This document shows, in pieces, positions 26,619 to 36,441 of a DNA stretch of 64,000 bases. The stretch covers positions 4,216,001 through 4,280,000 of the forward strand of contig CP134492.1 of assembly GCA_031761875.1 (NCBI GenBank), read 5' to 3'. The position numbers and the translations under genes are program-made. Each line of letters starts with the position of its first letter. The stretch's first letter is position 1. A model generated the notes under the pieces. That model was not told the origin of the DNA. It made no database searches and worked only from the letters and a program-made list of their open reading frames with translations. Source of the stretch: Bacillaceae bacterium IKA-2. GTDB taxonomy: Bacteria > Bacillota > Bacilli > Bacillales > Anaerobacillaceae.

Positions 26619-26656
26619 AAAAGAGGGAACCCGCAAAAATTTGGGTTCCCTCTTTT
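26619..26656 (-). terminator. Terminator after the SCP2 gene
   Basis: AAAAGAGGGAACCC pairs perfectly with GGGTTCCCTCTTTT, loop GCAAAAATTT; next to the SCP2 stop codon. Confidence 0.85.
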
Positions 26657-26657
26657 A

Positions 26658-26987
26658 TTATTCGTATTTTTTTAAAATAGATTGTAACTTTAAAGCTAAG
26701 CCTAGTTCACCTTTAATTTTTAACTTACCACTCATATAAGCGACAGTAGGATTCAATTTGCCAGCTATTAACTTTAATAAATTCTCTGCTGATAACGTTA
26801 ATGTACAGTCAGGCTCTTCTTTTTCTTCGTCAAAAATTTGAACCTGATCGTCTCTAATTATTACTTGATACGAGCCTTCTTCATCACCATTTAAATCAAA
26901 CTGGTATCCTCTGTTAACCCCGCTAATTCCTTCAGGGTTTTTGTTCATCTTTTCTGCTAGCTCAACTAAAGTATTTTTTACTGCCAC
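26658..26987 (-). CDS. SCP2 sterol-binding-domain protein
   Basis: A 109-residue protein made of one SCP2 lipid-binding domain: YQFDLNGDEEGSYQVIIRD, then CTLTLSAENLLKLIAGKLNP and YMSGKLKIKGELGLALKLQ. Such stand-alone domains bind acyl chains or acyl-CoA. The start is GTG at 26987 with GGAGGG six bases upstream. It lies close behind plsC and in the same direction, suggesting a lipid-related pair. Confidence 0.85.
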   Translation of the reverse strand: MAVKNTLVELAEKMNKNPEGISGVNRGYQFDLNGDEEGSYQVIIRDDQVQIFDEEKEEPDCTLTLSAENLLKLIAGKLNPTVAYMSGKLKIKGELGLALKLQSILKKYE

Positions 26988-27049
26988 GCTGTTCCCTCCT
27001 AATTTAAATTAATTTGTATATCTAATTAGATATACAGGACATAATTCCA

Positions 27050-27769
27050 TTATTTCTCTAATTCATTTTTAATTAGCTCTTGAACTTCATTAGCAACTAC
27101 CTTTAGATTTTTATTTAGGTATTCTTCTGCTTTTATACAAGGTAAAATTGTAACTGTTACAACTGCTGGCTTGATTAACCCTCCATTTCCTTCCAAAATT
27201 TTATACGATCCCTTAATGGCAACAGGAACGATTGTTGCACTAGCTTTTTGGGCTAACTTAAAACTCCCTGATTTAAAAGGGTTCATTTTCATGCCTTTAC
27301 TTCTTGTCCCTTCTGGAAAAACAACGATAGAAGTACCTTTTTTAATATTTTCTGCTCCTTCATTAATAGCCTTAATTGCCTGCCGACGATCTTTTCGATC
27401 AAGAAACACACAATTCATATAAACCATCCAGTCTCTAATGATTGGTAGTTTTTTTACCTCTATTTTGGAAATAAAGCCCATTGGTCTTTCAAGATAGCCT
27501 AATAAAATAGGAATATCAAAATTCCCTTGATGATTACTTACCAATACAAAATGTCCATTTTCGGGTAAGTTTTCTCGCCCTTTCACTTCAATAGTTGATC
27601 CAGTTAATTTCACTAAACTTCGTCCCCAACTGGTCTCTGTCTGATAAATAAGTAGGTCCATTTCTTCTTTTTGCCCATTTTTATATAATTTTTTCACCTT
27701 TTGTAAGGCTGGATATGTAAGCATTAAACGATACCAAAAATAAATATACCAAATTACAGTTCGAACCAT
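27050..27769 (-). CDS. plsC: 1-acyl-glycerol-3-phosphate acyltransferase (PlsC family)
   Basis: Transfers an acyl chain to lysophosphatidic acid to make phosphatidic acid. At 239 residues it has one N-terminal hydrophobic segment, the catalytic NHQGNFD (H-x4-D, about residue 79), and the acceptor motif FPEGTRSKG (about 155). The start at 27769 is used because GGAGG lies directly before it. The SCP2 gene follows 60 bases later. Confidence 0.9.
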   Translation of the reverse strand: MVRTVIWYIYFWYRLMLTYPALQKVKKLYKNGQKEEMDLLIYQTETSWGRSLVKLTGSTIEVKGRENLPENGHFVLVSNHQGNFDIPILLGYLERPMGFISKIEVKKLPIIRDWMVYMNCVFLDRKDRRQAIKAINEGAENIKKGTSIVVFPEGTRSKGMKMNPFKSGSFKLAQKASATIVPVAIKGSYKILEGNGGLIKPAVVTVTILPCIKAEEYLNKNLKVVANEVQELIKNELEK

Positions 27770-27916
27770 AATAACCTCCAATAAAATTGTCTAAACCAAA
27801 GAGTGAGCATTAAGATGCATTAGCCATTCTCCCTAATTTCGACGAGCATACTTTTTATCTCCTCGTTTATTATACAACCTAACAACTAAAAACGGAAAAA
27901 TTCTTTTATGAAAATA

Positions 27917-27954
27917 AAAGTCCCAAAATAGATGAGTGTCTACTTTGGGACTTT
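27917..27954 (-). terminator. Terminator after the 51-residue gene
   Basis: AAAGTCCCAAA pairs with TTTGGGACTTT, with inner TAGA/TCTA pairing; on the minus strand followed by TTATTTTC. Confidence 0.75.
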
Positions 27955-27967
27955 CGTTTAGTCAAAT

Positions 27968-28123
27968 TTATTTTGTATTTTTCTTTTTTGCAGATAATCC
28001 ACCTTTACTTAACGGTTCATTTGAAAATTCATGATCTGGTGATACCCCCATTGGGTTTACACTTCTTTCTCCAGCAATATTCGGGTCCTTATTTCCACTT
28101 GTGGGCCTTGGTTTTCTTGCCAT
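27968..28123 (-). CDS. Small basic hypothetical protein, 51 aa
   Basis: ATG at 28123, with an ideal AGGAGGTGAT site, opens 51 codons starting MARKPRPTSGNKDPNIAGER and ending SAKKKNTK. It is rich in Lys, Asn, Ser and Pro with no membrane segment. The composition recalls minor small acid-soluble spore proteins, but I cannot assign it to a named SASP family. A dedicated terminator follows. The perfect ribosome site makes it very likely a real gene. Confidence 0.65.
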   Translation of the reverse strand: MARKPRPTSGNKDPNIAGERSVNPMGVSPDHEFSNEPLSKGGLSAKKKNTK

Positions 28124-28202
28124 ATTATCACCTCCTGCATGGTCATAAGTTTCCCTAACGACGACAGATTATAACTGTTCTCAGTCAACCAACGACATTA
28201 AG

Positions 28203-28240
28203 AAAAAATAAAAAGGTCAACCCCTTTAAGGGCTGACCTT
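28203..28240 (-). terminator. Terminator of the odhAB operon
   Basis: AAGGTCA-A-CCC-CTTTAA-GGG-C-TGACCTT; on the minus strand followed by TTTATTTTTTC. Confidence 0.85.
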
Positions 28241-28251
28241 GACTGATATTT

Positions 28252-29484
28252 TCATCCAAGAAAAAGTGATTCGGGATCTTCTAGTAGTTGCTTCACTTTC
28301 ACTAAGAAACTAACCGCTTCTTTTCCATCAATTATCCGGTGATCATAAGAGAGAGCGATATACATCATCGGTCTATTTTCAAATTGATCGTCACTGATGG
28401 CAACTGGACGCTTCTGAATTGTATGCATCCCTAATATTCCTACTTGTGGACTATTGAGGATTGGAGTCGACCATAGAGAGCCAAAAACTCCTCCATTTGT
28501 AATCGTGAATGTGCCACCTTGAAGGTCATCCAGCTTTAATTTATTTGCTTTTGCTTTTATGGCAAGGTCAGAAATTTCCTTTTCAATTTCTGCAAAGCTT
28601 AATCGATCTGCTTCTCGAACGACTGGGACAACTAATCCCTCATCCGTTGAAACTGCAACACCAATATCATAAAACTTTTTGAGAAGAAATTCATCTCCTT
28701 GGATCTCAGCATTAACTGCAGGATATTGTTTTAATGCTGCTACAACTGCTTTTGTAAAAAGTGACATGAAGCCAAGTTTAACGCCATGCTGCTCATAAAA
28801 TTTATCCTTTCGACGATTACGCAGTTTAATAACTTCGGTCATGTCGATTTCATTGTAAGTTGTCAGCATTGCTGCTGTTTGTTGTGCCTCAACTAACCGC
28901 TTCGCAATTGTTTTCCGTCTTCTTGACATTTTCACTCGTTCAATTGGCTTGTTTCCTTCTTTGCTTTCAATTATCTTTTCAGGCTTTGAAGTTGCTTCAG
29001 ACTTTTCTACAATCGTTTCTGCTGCTGCTTTTTCTTCTTGTTGGTAAACTTCTACGTCTTGCTTTCGTACTCTTCCTAAAGGGTCATTTGTCTGGATGTT
29101 ACTTACTTCATAGCCTTTTTCCCTTGCTAGTTTTCTCGCGCTTGGAAAAGCTAGTGGTCGTTGTTGTGACGTTTCATTTTCATGAATTTCGTCTTTTGGC
29201 TCTTCTTGTTCTTTTGTTTCAACAGTTTCTGAACTCACTACACTATCCCCATCTTCAGCGATAATTGCAATAACTTCTCCAACATTAACTACATCTCCTG
29301 CTTCTTTAAGCACTTCTTTTAAAACACCCGTGAAGTCAGAGTTGAGTTCAACGTTTACTTTATCGGTTTCCAACTCAACTAAATAATCACCTTGTTTAAT
29401 TTTATCTCCTGGTTTTTTTAGCCATTGAGCAATAGTGCCTTCTGTTACAGACTCTGCAAGTTCTGGTACGATAATTTCTTTCAT
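28252..29484 (-). CDS. odhB: Dihydrolipoyllysine succinyltransferase (2-oxoglutarate dehydrogenase E2)
   Basis: Core E2 subunit moving succinyl groups to CoA. Of 410 residues: a lipoyl domain with the modified lysine in ETDKVNVE (Lys42); a peripheral-subunit-binding domain at about 108-146 ([17 protein letters not shown]); a catalytic domain ending in [13 protein letters not shown]. Linkers are Ala/Glu/Lys-rich. It starts three bases after the odhA stop with its ribosome site inside odhA, so the two are translationally linked. The E3 partner is not in the window. Confidence 0.95.
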   Translation of the reverse strand: MKEIIVPELAESVTEGTIAQWLKKPGDKIKQGDYLVELETDKVNVELNSDFTGVLKEVLKEAGDVVNVGEVIAIIAEDGDSVVSSETVETKEQEEPKDEIHENETSQQRPLAFPSARKLAREKGYEVSNIQTNDPLGRVRKQDVEVYQQEEKAAAETIVEKSEATSKPEKIIESKEGNKPIERVKMSRRRKTIAKRLVEAQQTAAMLTTYNEIDMTEVIKLRNRRKDKFYEQHGVKLGFMSLFTKAVVAALKQYPAVNAEIQGDEFLLKKFYDIGVAVSTDEGLVVPVVREADRLSFAEIEKEISDLAIKAKANKLKLDDLQGGTFTITNGGVFGSLWSTPILNSPQVGILGMHTIQKRPVAISDDQFENRPMMYIALSYDHRIIDGKEAVSFLVKVKQLLEDPESLFLG

Positions 29485-29487
29485 TGA

Positions 29488-32307
29488 TTAATTCTCTCCC
29501 TTTACGTGCGAATGTCGGCTAAACGCATCAGCAACAATCCTTCTTTGCTTACTTTTATGCACCGTTGGATTAGCTTCGGCTGGACTTGAGCGAAATGGTC
29601 TACCAATATAACGAATTTTCACATTTACTCCTGCAAGAGGGCGAATTTTTAAATTGATATATGACCAAGCACCCATATTTTTCGGTTCTTCTTGAACCCA
29701 AACAATTTCAGTAAGCAAAGGAAATTTCGCAATAACCTTTTCAATATTTTCCTTTGGAAATGGATATAATTCTTCAACTCTAACAAGGTGAAGCCAATCA
29801 GCGGACTCGCCTTCTTCTGTCAATTTTTCTTTCAGTTCAATAGCAATCTTTCCACTAGATAAAACAAGACGTGTGACGGCGCCGCTTACTGCTTTACTTT
29901 CTTCTTCAATAATTGGTTGGAAGATTCCTTCTGCTAATTCTTTTGCCTCTGATGCTGTTAATGGATGCCTTAACAAACTTTTCGGTGTCGTGATCACAAG
30001 CGGACGAACATAATCTTTTTCTAAAAGTGCCGCTTGCCTTCGTAAAAGATGAAAATACTGAGCTGCACTTGATAGATTAGCAATTGTCCAATTATTTTCG
30101 GCAGAAAGCTGTAAAAATCGTTCTATCCTTGCACTAGAGTGTTCTGGCCCTTGTCCTTCATAGCCATGAGGTAACAATAATACTAATCCAGACTTCTGTC
30201 CCCACTTTGCTCTTCCTGCTGAAATAAATTGATCATAAATAACTTGAGCACCATTGGCGAAGTCACCGTATTGGGCTTCCCAGATCACAAGAGTCTCTTG
30301 TGCCTTGACGCTGTATCCATACTCAAAGCCAACAACAGCAGCTTCCGATAACGGACTATTATGGATTGCAAAAGAAGCTTGATATTGGTGTAGTGGTAAA
30401 AACTCAGCTTCGTTTTTATAGTCATGCAAAACAATATGGCGTTGGGCAAAAGTTCCCCGTTCAGAGTCCTGCCCTGTTAACCTTATTGGCGTACCATCCT
30501 TAAGAATTGTTGCAAATGCTAATGTCTCGGCTAACGCCCAATCAATTTTGCCACCATCTTTAAATGCCTCTTGACGACGCAGTAAAATCTTCTCTAGTTT
30601 AGGCATTACAGTAAACGTCGCAGGCCAAGTAAGCAACTGATCGTTAATTTTTTTAAGTTCTTCAAAATCTACTTTTGTTTTAATTTCTTCTAATGAATGA
30701 AACATATTGTTTGGTGCACGTAAATCAATTACTTGGTCCGTATCCGTATTTATTTTCGGTAATAAATTATAAGATTCTTGCAGCTTACTCTGAATTTCTC
30801 TTTCTAGCTTACTCTGTTCTTCCCCAGTACTTATTCCTTGATCGATTAACTTATTTTTATATAAATTTTTGACGGTTGAATGACTTCTAATCTTTTCATA
30901 CATTTTTGGCTGTGTCATTGCCGGTTCATCCATTTCATTATGCCCGTATCGGCGATATCCAATAAGATCGATAATAAAATCTTGCTTGAATTTTTGAAGA
31001 TATTCAAAAGCAAGATTCATTGCTTTAAGACAAGCTTCTGGATCATCTGCATTTACATGAATAATTGGAATTTCAAAACCTTTCGCTAAATCACTAGCGT
31101 ACTTAGTGGATCTTGAATCTGAGCTTGTCGTTGTAAATCCGATCATATTGTTTGCAATAATATGAATACTGCCACCTGTATGATATCCTTTTAGATTGCT
31201 TAGGTTCAGTGTTTCAGGAACAATCCCTTGACCAGGAAATGCCGCATCTCCATGAATAATAACCGAGAGTGCCATAGACACATCTTGATCCGGGTAACCA
31301 CTTTTTGTTCTTATATCTTGTACAGCCCTGGTATATCCTTGAACAACTGGGGCGACGAACTCAAGATGACTAGGATTATTGGCTAATGTTACTCTTGCCT
31401 TTGTTTGTTTAATTTCCAAGTCTGCACCGAGATGATATTTCACATCTCCCGTCCAACCGAAATTAATACCAGTTGAACCTTCAGAAGGAACTAAATCTTT
31501 ATTTGGTGCTTGTTGAAACTCAGCAAAAATCTTCTCTAGAGGTTTTCCTAACACATGAGCTAACACACTAATTCTGCCACGGTGTGACATACCCATCAAG
31601 ATTTTGGTAACTCCTTGACCAACGGCATCTTGAGTAAGTTTTTCTAGCATCGGTACGAGCGCATCAAGTCCCTCTATTGAAAAACGTTTTTGACCTACAA
31701 ATGTCCGTTGCAGAAAATTTTCAAACTCTTCAACTTCTGTTAGTTTTTTTATTAACTTTTTTTTCACTTCAACAGAAGGCTCTTCCATTAATATGCCGCT
31801 TTCAACCTGTTCTATTAACCAGTTTTTTTCTGCTTTACTGTTAACGTGACTCCATTCAAAACCAATTGTGCTCGTGTAGCACTGCTTTAAATATTCAATT
31901 GCCTCAAAGCCATCTCTAGCAGATGAAGTTGCAGCTATAGTTTCTGCGGGTAATGTTTCTAAATCTGATCTTGTTAATTGAAAGCTCCCTAGCTTAAGGG
32001 TATCACCTTTCATTTCTTCGTTAAGTGGATCTAGGTCTGCATACAGATGGCCGTAATTTCTTATATAATCAGCTAACTTCGTTGCAGAAACAACCCTCGT
32101 TATCTCATCTAGATTACTGATTGAATTTACTTTTTTAACCGGGTTTAAATGTACTGGTGGACCCCATTTTTCAAAGGCGATTTTATAGTCATCATCAACT
32201 TGTGAATTGTCTTCTTTGTACCGATCATATACATCCATGAGGTAAGCCAAATTCGGCCCAGAATAATGCTCCCAAGGATTTTCGCTATTCTTCATCACTT
32301 TATCCAT
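29488..32307 (-). CDS. odhA: 2-oxoglutarate dehydrogenase E1
   Basis: Thiamine-diphosphate-dependent decarboxylase of the TCA-cycle 2-oxoglutarate dehydrogenase complex. At 939 residues it is the normal Bacillus length. Visible motifs: GMSHRGRISVLAHVLGKP, GDVKYHLGA, GDAAFPGQGIVPETL (TPP/Mg), YRRYGHNEMDEPAMTQP, and LLLPHGYEGQGPEHSSAR near the C-terminal third. The ATG at 32307 follows GGAGGG. It heads a two-gene operon with odhB. Confidence 0.96.
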   Translation of the reverse strand: MDKVMKNSENPWEHYSGPNLAYLMDVYDRYKEDNSQVDDDYKIAFEKWGPPVHLNPVKKVNSISNLDEITRVVSATKLADYIRNYGHLYADLDPLNEEMKGDTLKLGSFQLTRSDLETLPAETIAATSSARDGFEAIEYLKQCYTSTIGFEWSHVNSKAEKNWLIEQVESGILMEEPSVEVKKKLIKKLTEVEEFENFLQRTFVGQKRFSIEGLDALVPMLEKLTQDAVGQGVTKILMGMSHRGRISVLAHVLGKPLEKIFAEFQQAPNKDLVPSEGSTGINFGWTGDVKYHLGADLEIKQTKARVTLANNPSHLEFVAPVVQGYTRAVQDIRTKSGYPDQDVSMALSVIIHGDAAFPGQGIVPETLNLSNLKGYHTGGSIHIIANNMIGFTTTSSDSRSTKYASDLAKGFEIPIIHVNADDPEACLKAMNLAFEYLQKFKQDFIIDLIGYRRYGHNEMDEPAMTQPKMYEKIRSHSTVKNLYKNKLIDQGISTGEEQSKLEREIQSKLQESYNLLPKINTDTDQVIDLRAPNNMFHSLEEIKTKVDFEELKKINDQLLTWPATFTVMPKLEKILLRRQEAFKDGGKIDWALAETLAFATILKDGTPIRLTGQDSERGTFAQRHIVLHDYKNEAEFLPLHQYQASFAIHNSPLSEAAVVGFEYGYSVKAQETLVIWEAQYGDFANGAQVIYDQFISAGRAKWGQKSGLVLLLPHGYEGQGPEHSSARIERFLQLSAENNWTIANLSSAAQYFHLLRRQAALLEKDYVRPLVITTPKSLLRHPLTASEAKELAEGIFQPIIEEESKAVSGAVTRLVLSSGKIAIELKEKLTEEGESADWLHLVRVEELYPFPKENIEKVIAKFPLLTEIVWVQEEPKNMGAWSYINLKIRPLAGVNVKIRYIGRPFRSSPAEANPTVHKSKQRRIVADAFSRHSHVKGEN

Positions 32308-32486
32308 TCAAAACCCTCCAACTACTACGTATCATCAATTTGAAGCTAAACCATAAACTTTCCTACTATATATCATATTCAATTATTCTAATGAAAACAC
32401 TACTATGAATAAAAGCATTCTTTTTACATTTACAACATTACCATAGTGTTAACTTACATCAAAGAAAAAAGACCTCTAAATGAACA

Positions 32487-32541
32487 AAAAAAGGTTCAGT
32501 GCTCTGGAAATTGAACGCGCCAGAGAACTAACCTTTTCTCA
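32487..32541 (-). terminator. Terminator of the SEC-C gene
   Basis: AAAGGTT-..-CTCTGG pairs with CCAGAG-..-AACCTTTT; minus strand ends in seven T. The gap 32308-32587 contains no gene. Confidence 0.8.
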
Positions 32542-32587
32542 TATAGTTATCTTTAAATATTTTACATTTCTCATTATTATACAAGCA

Positions 32588-33895
32588 TTAATTATTCGAT
32601 TTTTTTCTTCGCTTTTCTTCGCGCTTTTTAGCTAATTCATCAACAATTGGTTCAGATACAGAAGTTTTTTTTGATTTCTTCCATATATCATCATCAAGAC
32701 CTTGGAACAAGTCCGTCACCTCATCAGAATCAGTTTCTTCTAGACCAACTTCCTCAAACAACAGCACATCCTCATCTTCATCTTCGTCTTCATCAAGAAA
32801 AAGATCGTCATCAAAATCGAACATTAATTCTTCCAACATACTATCAACATCATCCTCTAAAACATCATCAAGCTTTTTAATTGTTTCTGATAATGTCCTT
32901 AACTTAACACCATAAAGATTACAAACTTCATCTTTAGACAGTTTATCCTCACCAAAAAACAAATAAAAATATCCAACAATATAATGAAGGGCTGCAGTAT
33001 ATTTTGGAATACTCCTAATATTTCCGCCGGTTTTCAGACAATACGTCTTCCATAAAGTGGTAGCCACACTTTCAATCATCGTTTGCATTTCTTCTGGTAA
33101 TTTAAGATTTTCTTTGTAAAGTTCAATTACTTGTTCTTGTTGTTGATTATCCCATTCTATTTCATCAATATCAAAAGGTGCCATAATAGGTTCGTCATAG
33201 ATGATCTCAATGATATCTGGAAATAACTCACCCGTAAATTCTTTTGGAGTAAATACATCTGCATGAAATTCAAAAAAAGATAAGATATTTTCAATCTTTG
33301 TGGTATCTTCAATAATTTGAAAAACTGTGAAGAATAGCAACCGGTTACGGTACTCAATAACAGTTCCGATAACATAGCAATTTTCAAGAGACTTTCCAGG
33401 GGAAAGTACTTCTTTTAAGCCAAACATGTTAATTTGCTGTTTCTCTAACGTGAAAATGTCTTCTACATCAACCACATCATTATGATCCTTGACAACTTTG
33501 TAAATTGATGGCGCCACCCCATCCCATGAATGAAGCGCATCTATTAACGCTGATCTCTTAATTTTTTTATCTTGTTTTTTAATATAAGTTTGTAAAATTG
33601 TTTGTTCATTATTAACAATGGGTAACCAGAAAATGATCCAAACCATCAGCAGAGTTGCCACTTGATCAAAAGTTTTATCCTCTTCAATAAACACGTCTTC
33701 TAATAATTCATCAATGTATGCATCAATATCTTCTTGATAATTCGTAACAGCAAATTGTAAAATATTTTGCTTCAACTCTATTAATTCAGCATCAATATGT
33801 TGTGTGATTCCTGCTGGGTTTTTATTAGCGCAACAATGCTTGTACTTTTTCCCACTTCCGCAGGAGCAACGCTCATTTTTACCCACAATTTTCAT
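32588..33895 (-). CDS. SEC-C motif protein with acidic C-terminus
   Basis: A 435-residue protein with an N-terminal SEC-C zinc motif (NERCSCGSGKKYKHCC, about residues 7-22), as in SecA and YecA-type proteins. A long helical middle follows without recognisable motifs, then a strongly acidic stretch at about 350-400 (runs of Asp/Glu) and a basic tail. The SEC-C motif binds zinc and often ribosomes or SecB-like partners; the function here is unknown. GAGGAG precedes ATG. Confidence 0.75.
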   Translation of the reverse strand: MKIVGKNERCSCGSGKKYKHCCANKNPAGITQHIDAELIELKQNILQFAVTNYQEDIDAYIDELLEDVFIEEDKTFDQVATLLMVWIIFWLPIVNNEQTILQTYIKKQDKKIKRSALIDALHSWDGVAPSIYKVVKDHNDVVDVEDIFTLEKQQINMFGLKEVLSPGKSLENCYVIGTVIEYRNRLLFFTVFQIIEDTTKIENILSFFEFHADVFTPKEFTGELFPDIIEIIYDEPIMAPFDIDEIEWDNQQQEQVIELYKENLKLPEEMQTMIESVATTLWKTYCLKTGGNIRSIPKYTAALHYIVGYFYLFFGEDKLSKDEVCNLYGVKLRTLSETIKKLDDVLEDDVDSMLEELMFDFDDDLFLDEDEDEDEDVLLFEEVGLEETDSDEVTDLFQGLDDDIWKKSKKTSVSEPIVDELAKKREEKRRKKSNN

Positions 33896-33977
33896 TTCGA
33901 ATTTCTCCTCTCAAAAGTAATCACAACCTAACCTACTTATCGGCAATTTTCCTATTTCTTTCGTTTCTTCTACAATA

Positions 33978-35882
33978 TTAACTATTTTCAATTTCCTCAA
34001 TAAGTAGCGATAGTTCTTCCCAGCGTTCCATCTGATTATCGAGCTTAATTTCTATTTCTTTTTGCTTAGCAAGCAAATCATTTATTTTATCAATGTCACT
34101 ACCCGAGCCTGCAATCTCAGCCTCAAGTGTTTCTTTTTTTTCTTCAAGAGTAGCAATACGGCCCTCGATTTGATCCCAGTCTTGCTGATCTTTAAATGAA
34201 AGCTTTTTCTTACGCTCTTTTCGTAACGTTTGCTCTTTTTTCTGTGTTGGCGCCGCTTCCTTTTGTTTTAACGTTTCTAACTCGCGATTCGCTTTTGCCT
34301 CTTCCATGTATTCAGAATAACTACCTTGGAATCGACGGATCTCCTTATCGCCAAATATGAGTAAACGATCGACTACTCGATCTAAAAAATAACGATCATG
34401 GGAAACTGTTATCACGACACCTGGAAACCCATCTAAATAGTCTTCTAAGATGCTTAACGTTTGAATATCTAGATCATTTGTTGGTTCATCTAAAAACAAT
34501 ACGTTAGGTTCTGCCATTAATATTTTTAATAAATAAAGGCGGCGGTGCTCACCACCTGATAAACGACGTATATACGTCCACTGCATCTTCCGCGAAAATA
34601 AAAAGCGTTCTAACATTTGCTCAGCAGTTATTGTTTGGCCATTAGCGGTTTGAACAACTTCAGCAATTTCTTTAATGTATTCAATAACTCGTAAATTACC
34701 GTTCATCTCCTCGTCACCTTGAGTATAATAACCGATACTTACTGTCTCCCCAACGTCAATTACACCACTATCAACTGCAACACGACCTGCCAAAATATTC
34801 AATAGTGTTGACTTACCACTACCATTTGGACCGATAATTCCAAGTCGCTCATCAGGAACAACTAAATAGCTAAAATCCGAAATAAGTATTCCTTCATCAT
34901 ACGATTTCGAAATTTTTTCTACTTCAATTACTTTACCGCCAAGCCGCTTAGAGCCGATCGAAAATTCGATATTCTCTTGGGCGATTGGTCCTTTCTTGTT
35001 TTGTAACTCATCTACACGCTGAATTCTTGCTTTCTGCTTTGTAGTTCTTGCCTTGGCGCCACGGCGAAGCCAGGCTAATTCACGGCGCAATGTATTTTGG
35101 TGTTTTTCTTCATTTTTCCCAACCACTATTTCACGCTCTGCTTTTTTTTCTAAAAATAACTCATAGTTACCTTCATACGTATAAAGGGTTCCAGCATCTA
35201 ACTCGAAAATTCGATTCGTGACTCGATTTAAAAAATAACGATCATGGGTTACGAGTAGGAGTGCCCCTTGATATTGAGATAAAAACCCTTCTAACCATTC
35301 GATTGTTTCATTATCTAAATGGTTTGTTGGCTCATCTAAAATAAGCAGGTCAGCCTTCTGAATTAAGGACTTTGCGATCGCGACACGTTTTTCTTGTCCA
35401 CCCGAAAGAAGTGCTACTTTTTTAGAGAAATCTGTAATCCCTAAGCGTGTTAAGACTGTTTTTGCAACAGTACTAGCTTCCCAGGCGCCTAGTTGATCCA
35501 TTTTTTGCTGTTTTTGAAATAAGATTGTTTGCAGCTTTTCATTGCTAGGGTCGATACCTAAATTAATTAATGCTTTTTCATAGTCACGCATCGCAACCAT
35601 AATTGCCGTATCACCGAAATATATTTGTTCAAGAATAGTTAACGATTGATCTAACTTCGGTTGCTGTGGTAAATATTCAATGTTAAATTGATTAGCGTGA
35701 GTGATTTTACCATTATCCATCGATTCAAGTCCCGCTAAAATTTTTAAAAGCGTTGACTTTCCCGTTCCATTCACACCAATAAAACCAATTCGGTCTTTTT
35801 CTGTAACCATAAAAGATAGATCCTCAAACAACGTTTTGTCACCATATGTTTTATATAAATTATCAACTGAAAGAATACTCAT
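33978..35882 (-). CDS. yfmR: ABC-F ribosomal ATPase (YfmR/Uup-like)
   Basis: A 634-residue protein with two ABC ATPase cassettes and no membrane segment. Walker A: GVNGTGKST and GPNGSGKST; signatures LSGGQEKRV and LSGGEHRRL; Walker B: LLILDEPTNHLD and VLFLDEPTNDLD. Between the cassettes is the ABC-F linker (LAWLRRGAKARTTKQKARIQ), and after the second a coiled-coil C-terminal domain as in Uup/YfmR. Such factors enter the ribosomal E site to rescue stalled translation. The start at 35882 fits the GAGG site better than the ATG three codons earlier. Confidence 0.88.
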   Translation of the reverse strand: MSILSVDNLYKTYGDKTLFEDLSFMVTEKDRIGFIGVNGTGKSTLLKILAGLESMDNGKITHANQFNIEYLPQQPKLDQSLTILEQIYFGDTAIMVAMRDYEKALINLGIDPSNEKLQTILFQKQQKMDQLGAWEASTVAKTVLTRLGITDFSKKVALLSGGQEKRVAIAKSLIQKADLLILDEPTNHLDNETIEWLEGFLSQYQGALLLVTHDRYFLNRVTNRIFELDAGTLYTYEGNYELFLEKKAEREIVVGKNEEKHQNTLRRELAWLRRGAKARTTKQKARIQRVDELQNKKGPIAQENIEFSIGSKRLGGKVIEVEKISKSYDEGILISDFSYLVVPDERLGIIGPNGSGKSTLLNILAGRVAVDSGVIDVGETVSIGYYTQGDEEMNGNLRVIEYIKEIAEVVQTANGQTITAEQMLERFLFSRKMQWTYIRRLSGGEHRRLYLLKILMAEPNVLFLDEPTNDLDIQTLSILEDYLDGFPGVVITVSHDRYFLDRVVDRLLIFGDKEIRRFQGSYSEYMEEAKANRELETLKQKEAAPTQKKEQTLRKERKKKLSFKDQQDWDQIEGRIATLEEKKETLEAEIAGSGSDIDKINDLLAKQKEIEIKLDNQMERWEELSLLIEEIENS

Positions 35883-36048
35883 GAAACTCATACCTCATTT
35901 TTTCGTATAGTAAGTATATGTATTATTCCTATTATAGCAAATTCATCAGATTTTAGATGCTTGATCATAAAAACTTATCAGAAACTAGGCTCTAAAACTA
36001 TACACAAAAAATCCTAATGCGGATATTATAGAGATGGAGGTGCTTTTC

Positions 36049-36369
36049 ATGGTTCAAAGAGATGAACGAACACTAGCAATGTTAATTTATTTAATTAGTT
36101 TTTTTACCGCTTTTATTGGTCCACTTATCATTTGGTTATTGAAAAAAGACGAATCAGACTTCATTGATCATCATGGGCGCGAGTATTTTAATTTTATGAT
36201 TTCATTTACCGTTTATTCGATTATTAGTGCGATATTAATCTTAGTTGCTCTTGGTGTTTTTATGCTTATCATTCTTGGTATCGCTGGCTTTATTCTGACG
36301 ATTGTTGCCGCAATTAAGGCTTTGGATGGGGAGTATTATCGTTTCCCATTTATTTTCAGGATTTTATAA
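36049..36369 (+). CDS. DUF4870-like small membrane protein
   Basis: A 106-residue protein with three hydrophobic segments; it opens MVQRDERTLAMLIYLISFFT and has the DUF4870 signature FIDHHGREYFNFMISF. Function unknown. The start at 36049 follows GGAGGTGCTTTTC. Confidence 0.85.
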   Translation: MVQRDERTLAMLIYLISFFTAFIGPLIIWLLKKDESDFIDHHGREYFNFMISFTVYSIISAILILVALGVFMLIILGIAGFILTIVAAIKALDGEYYRFPFIFRIL

Positions 36370-36441
36370 ATCTTGATTTGAAGTGTATAATTAGACTTAA
36401 CTAAAATGAGATAAAAGCTATTTTTTAAAGGAGTTGTCCAA

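Noticed and set aside
28860-29264. 134-codon Leu-rich frame antisense to odhB
   Set aside because: Shadow of the Lys/Glu-rich codons of odhB on the other strand; low-complexity Leu/Phe runs and no ribosome site.
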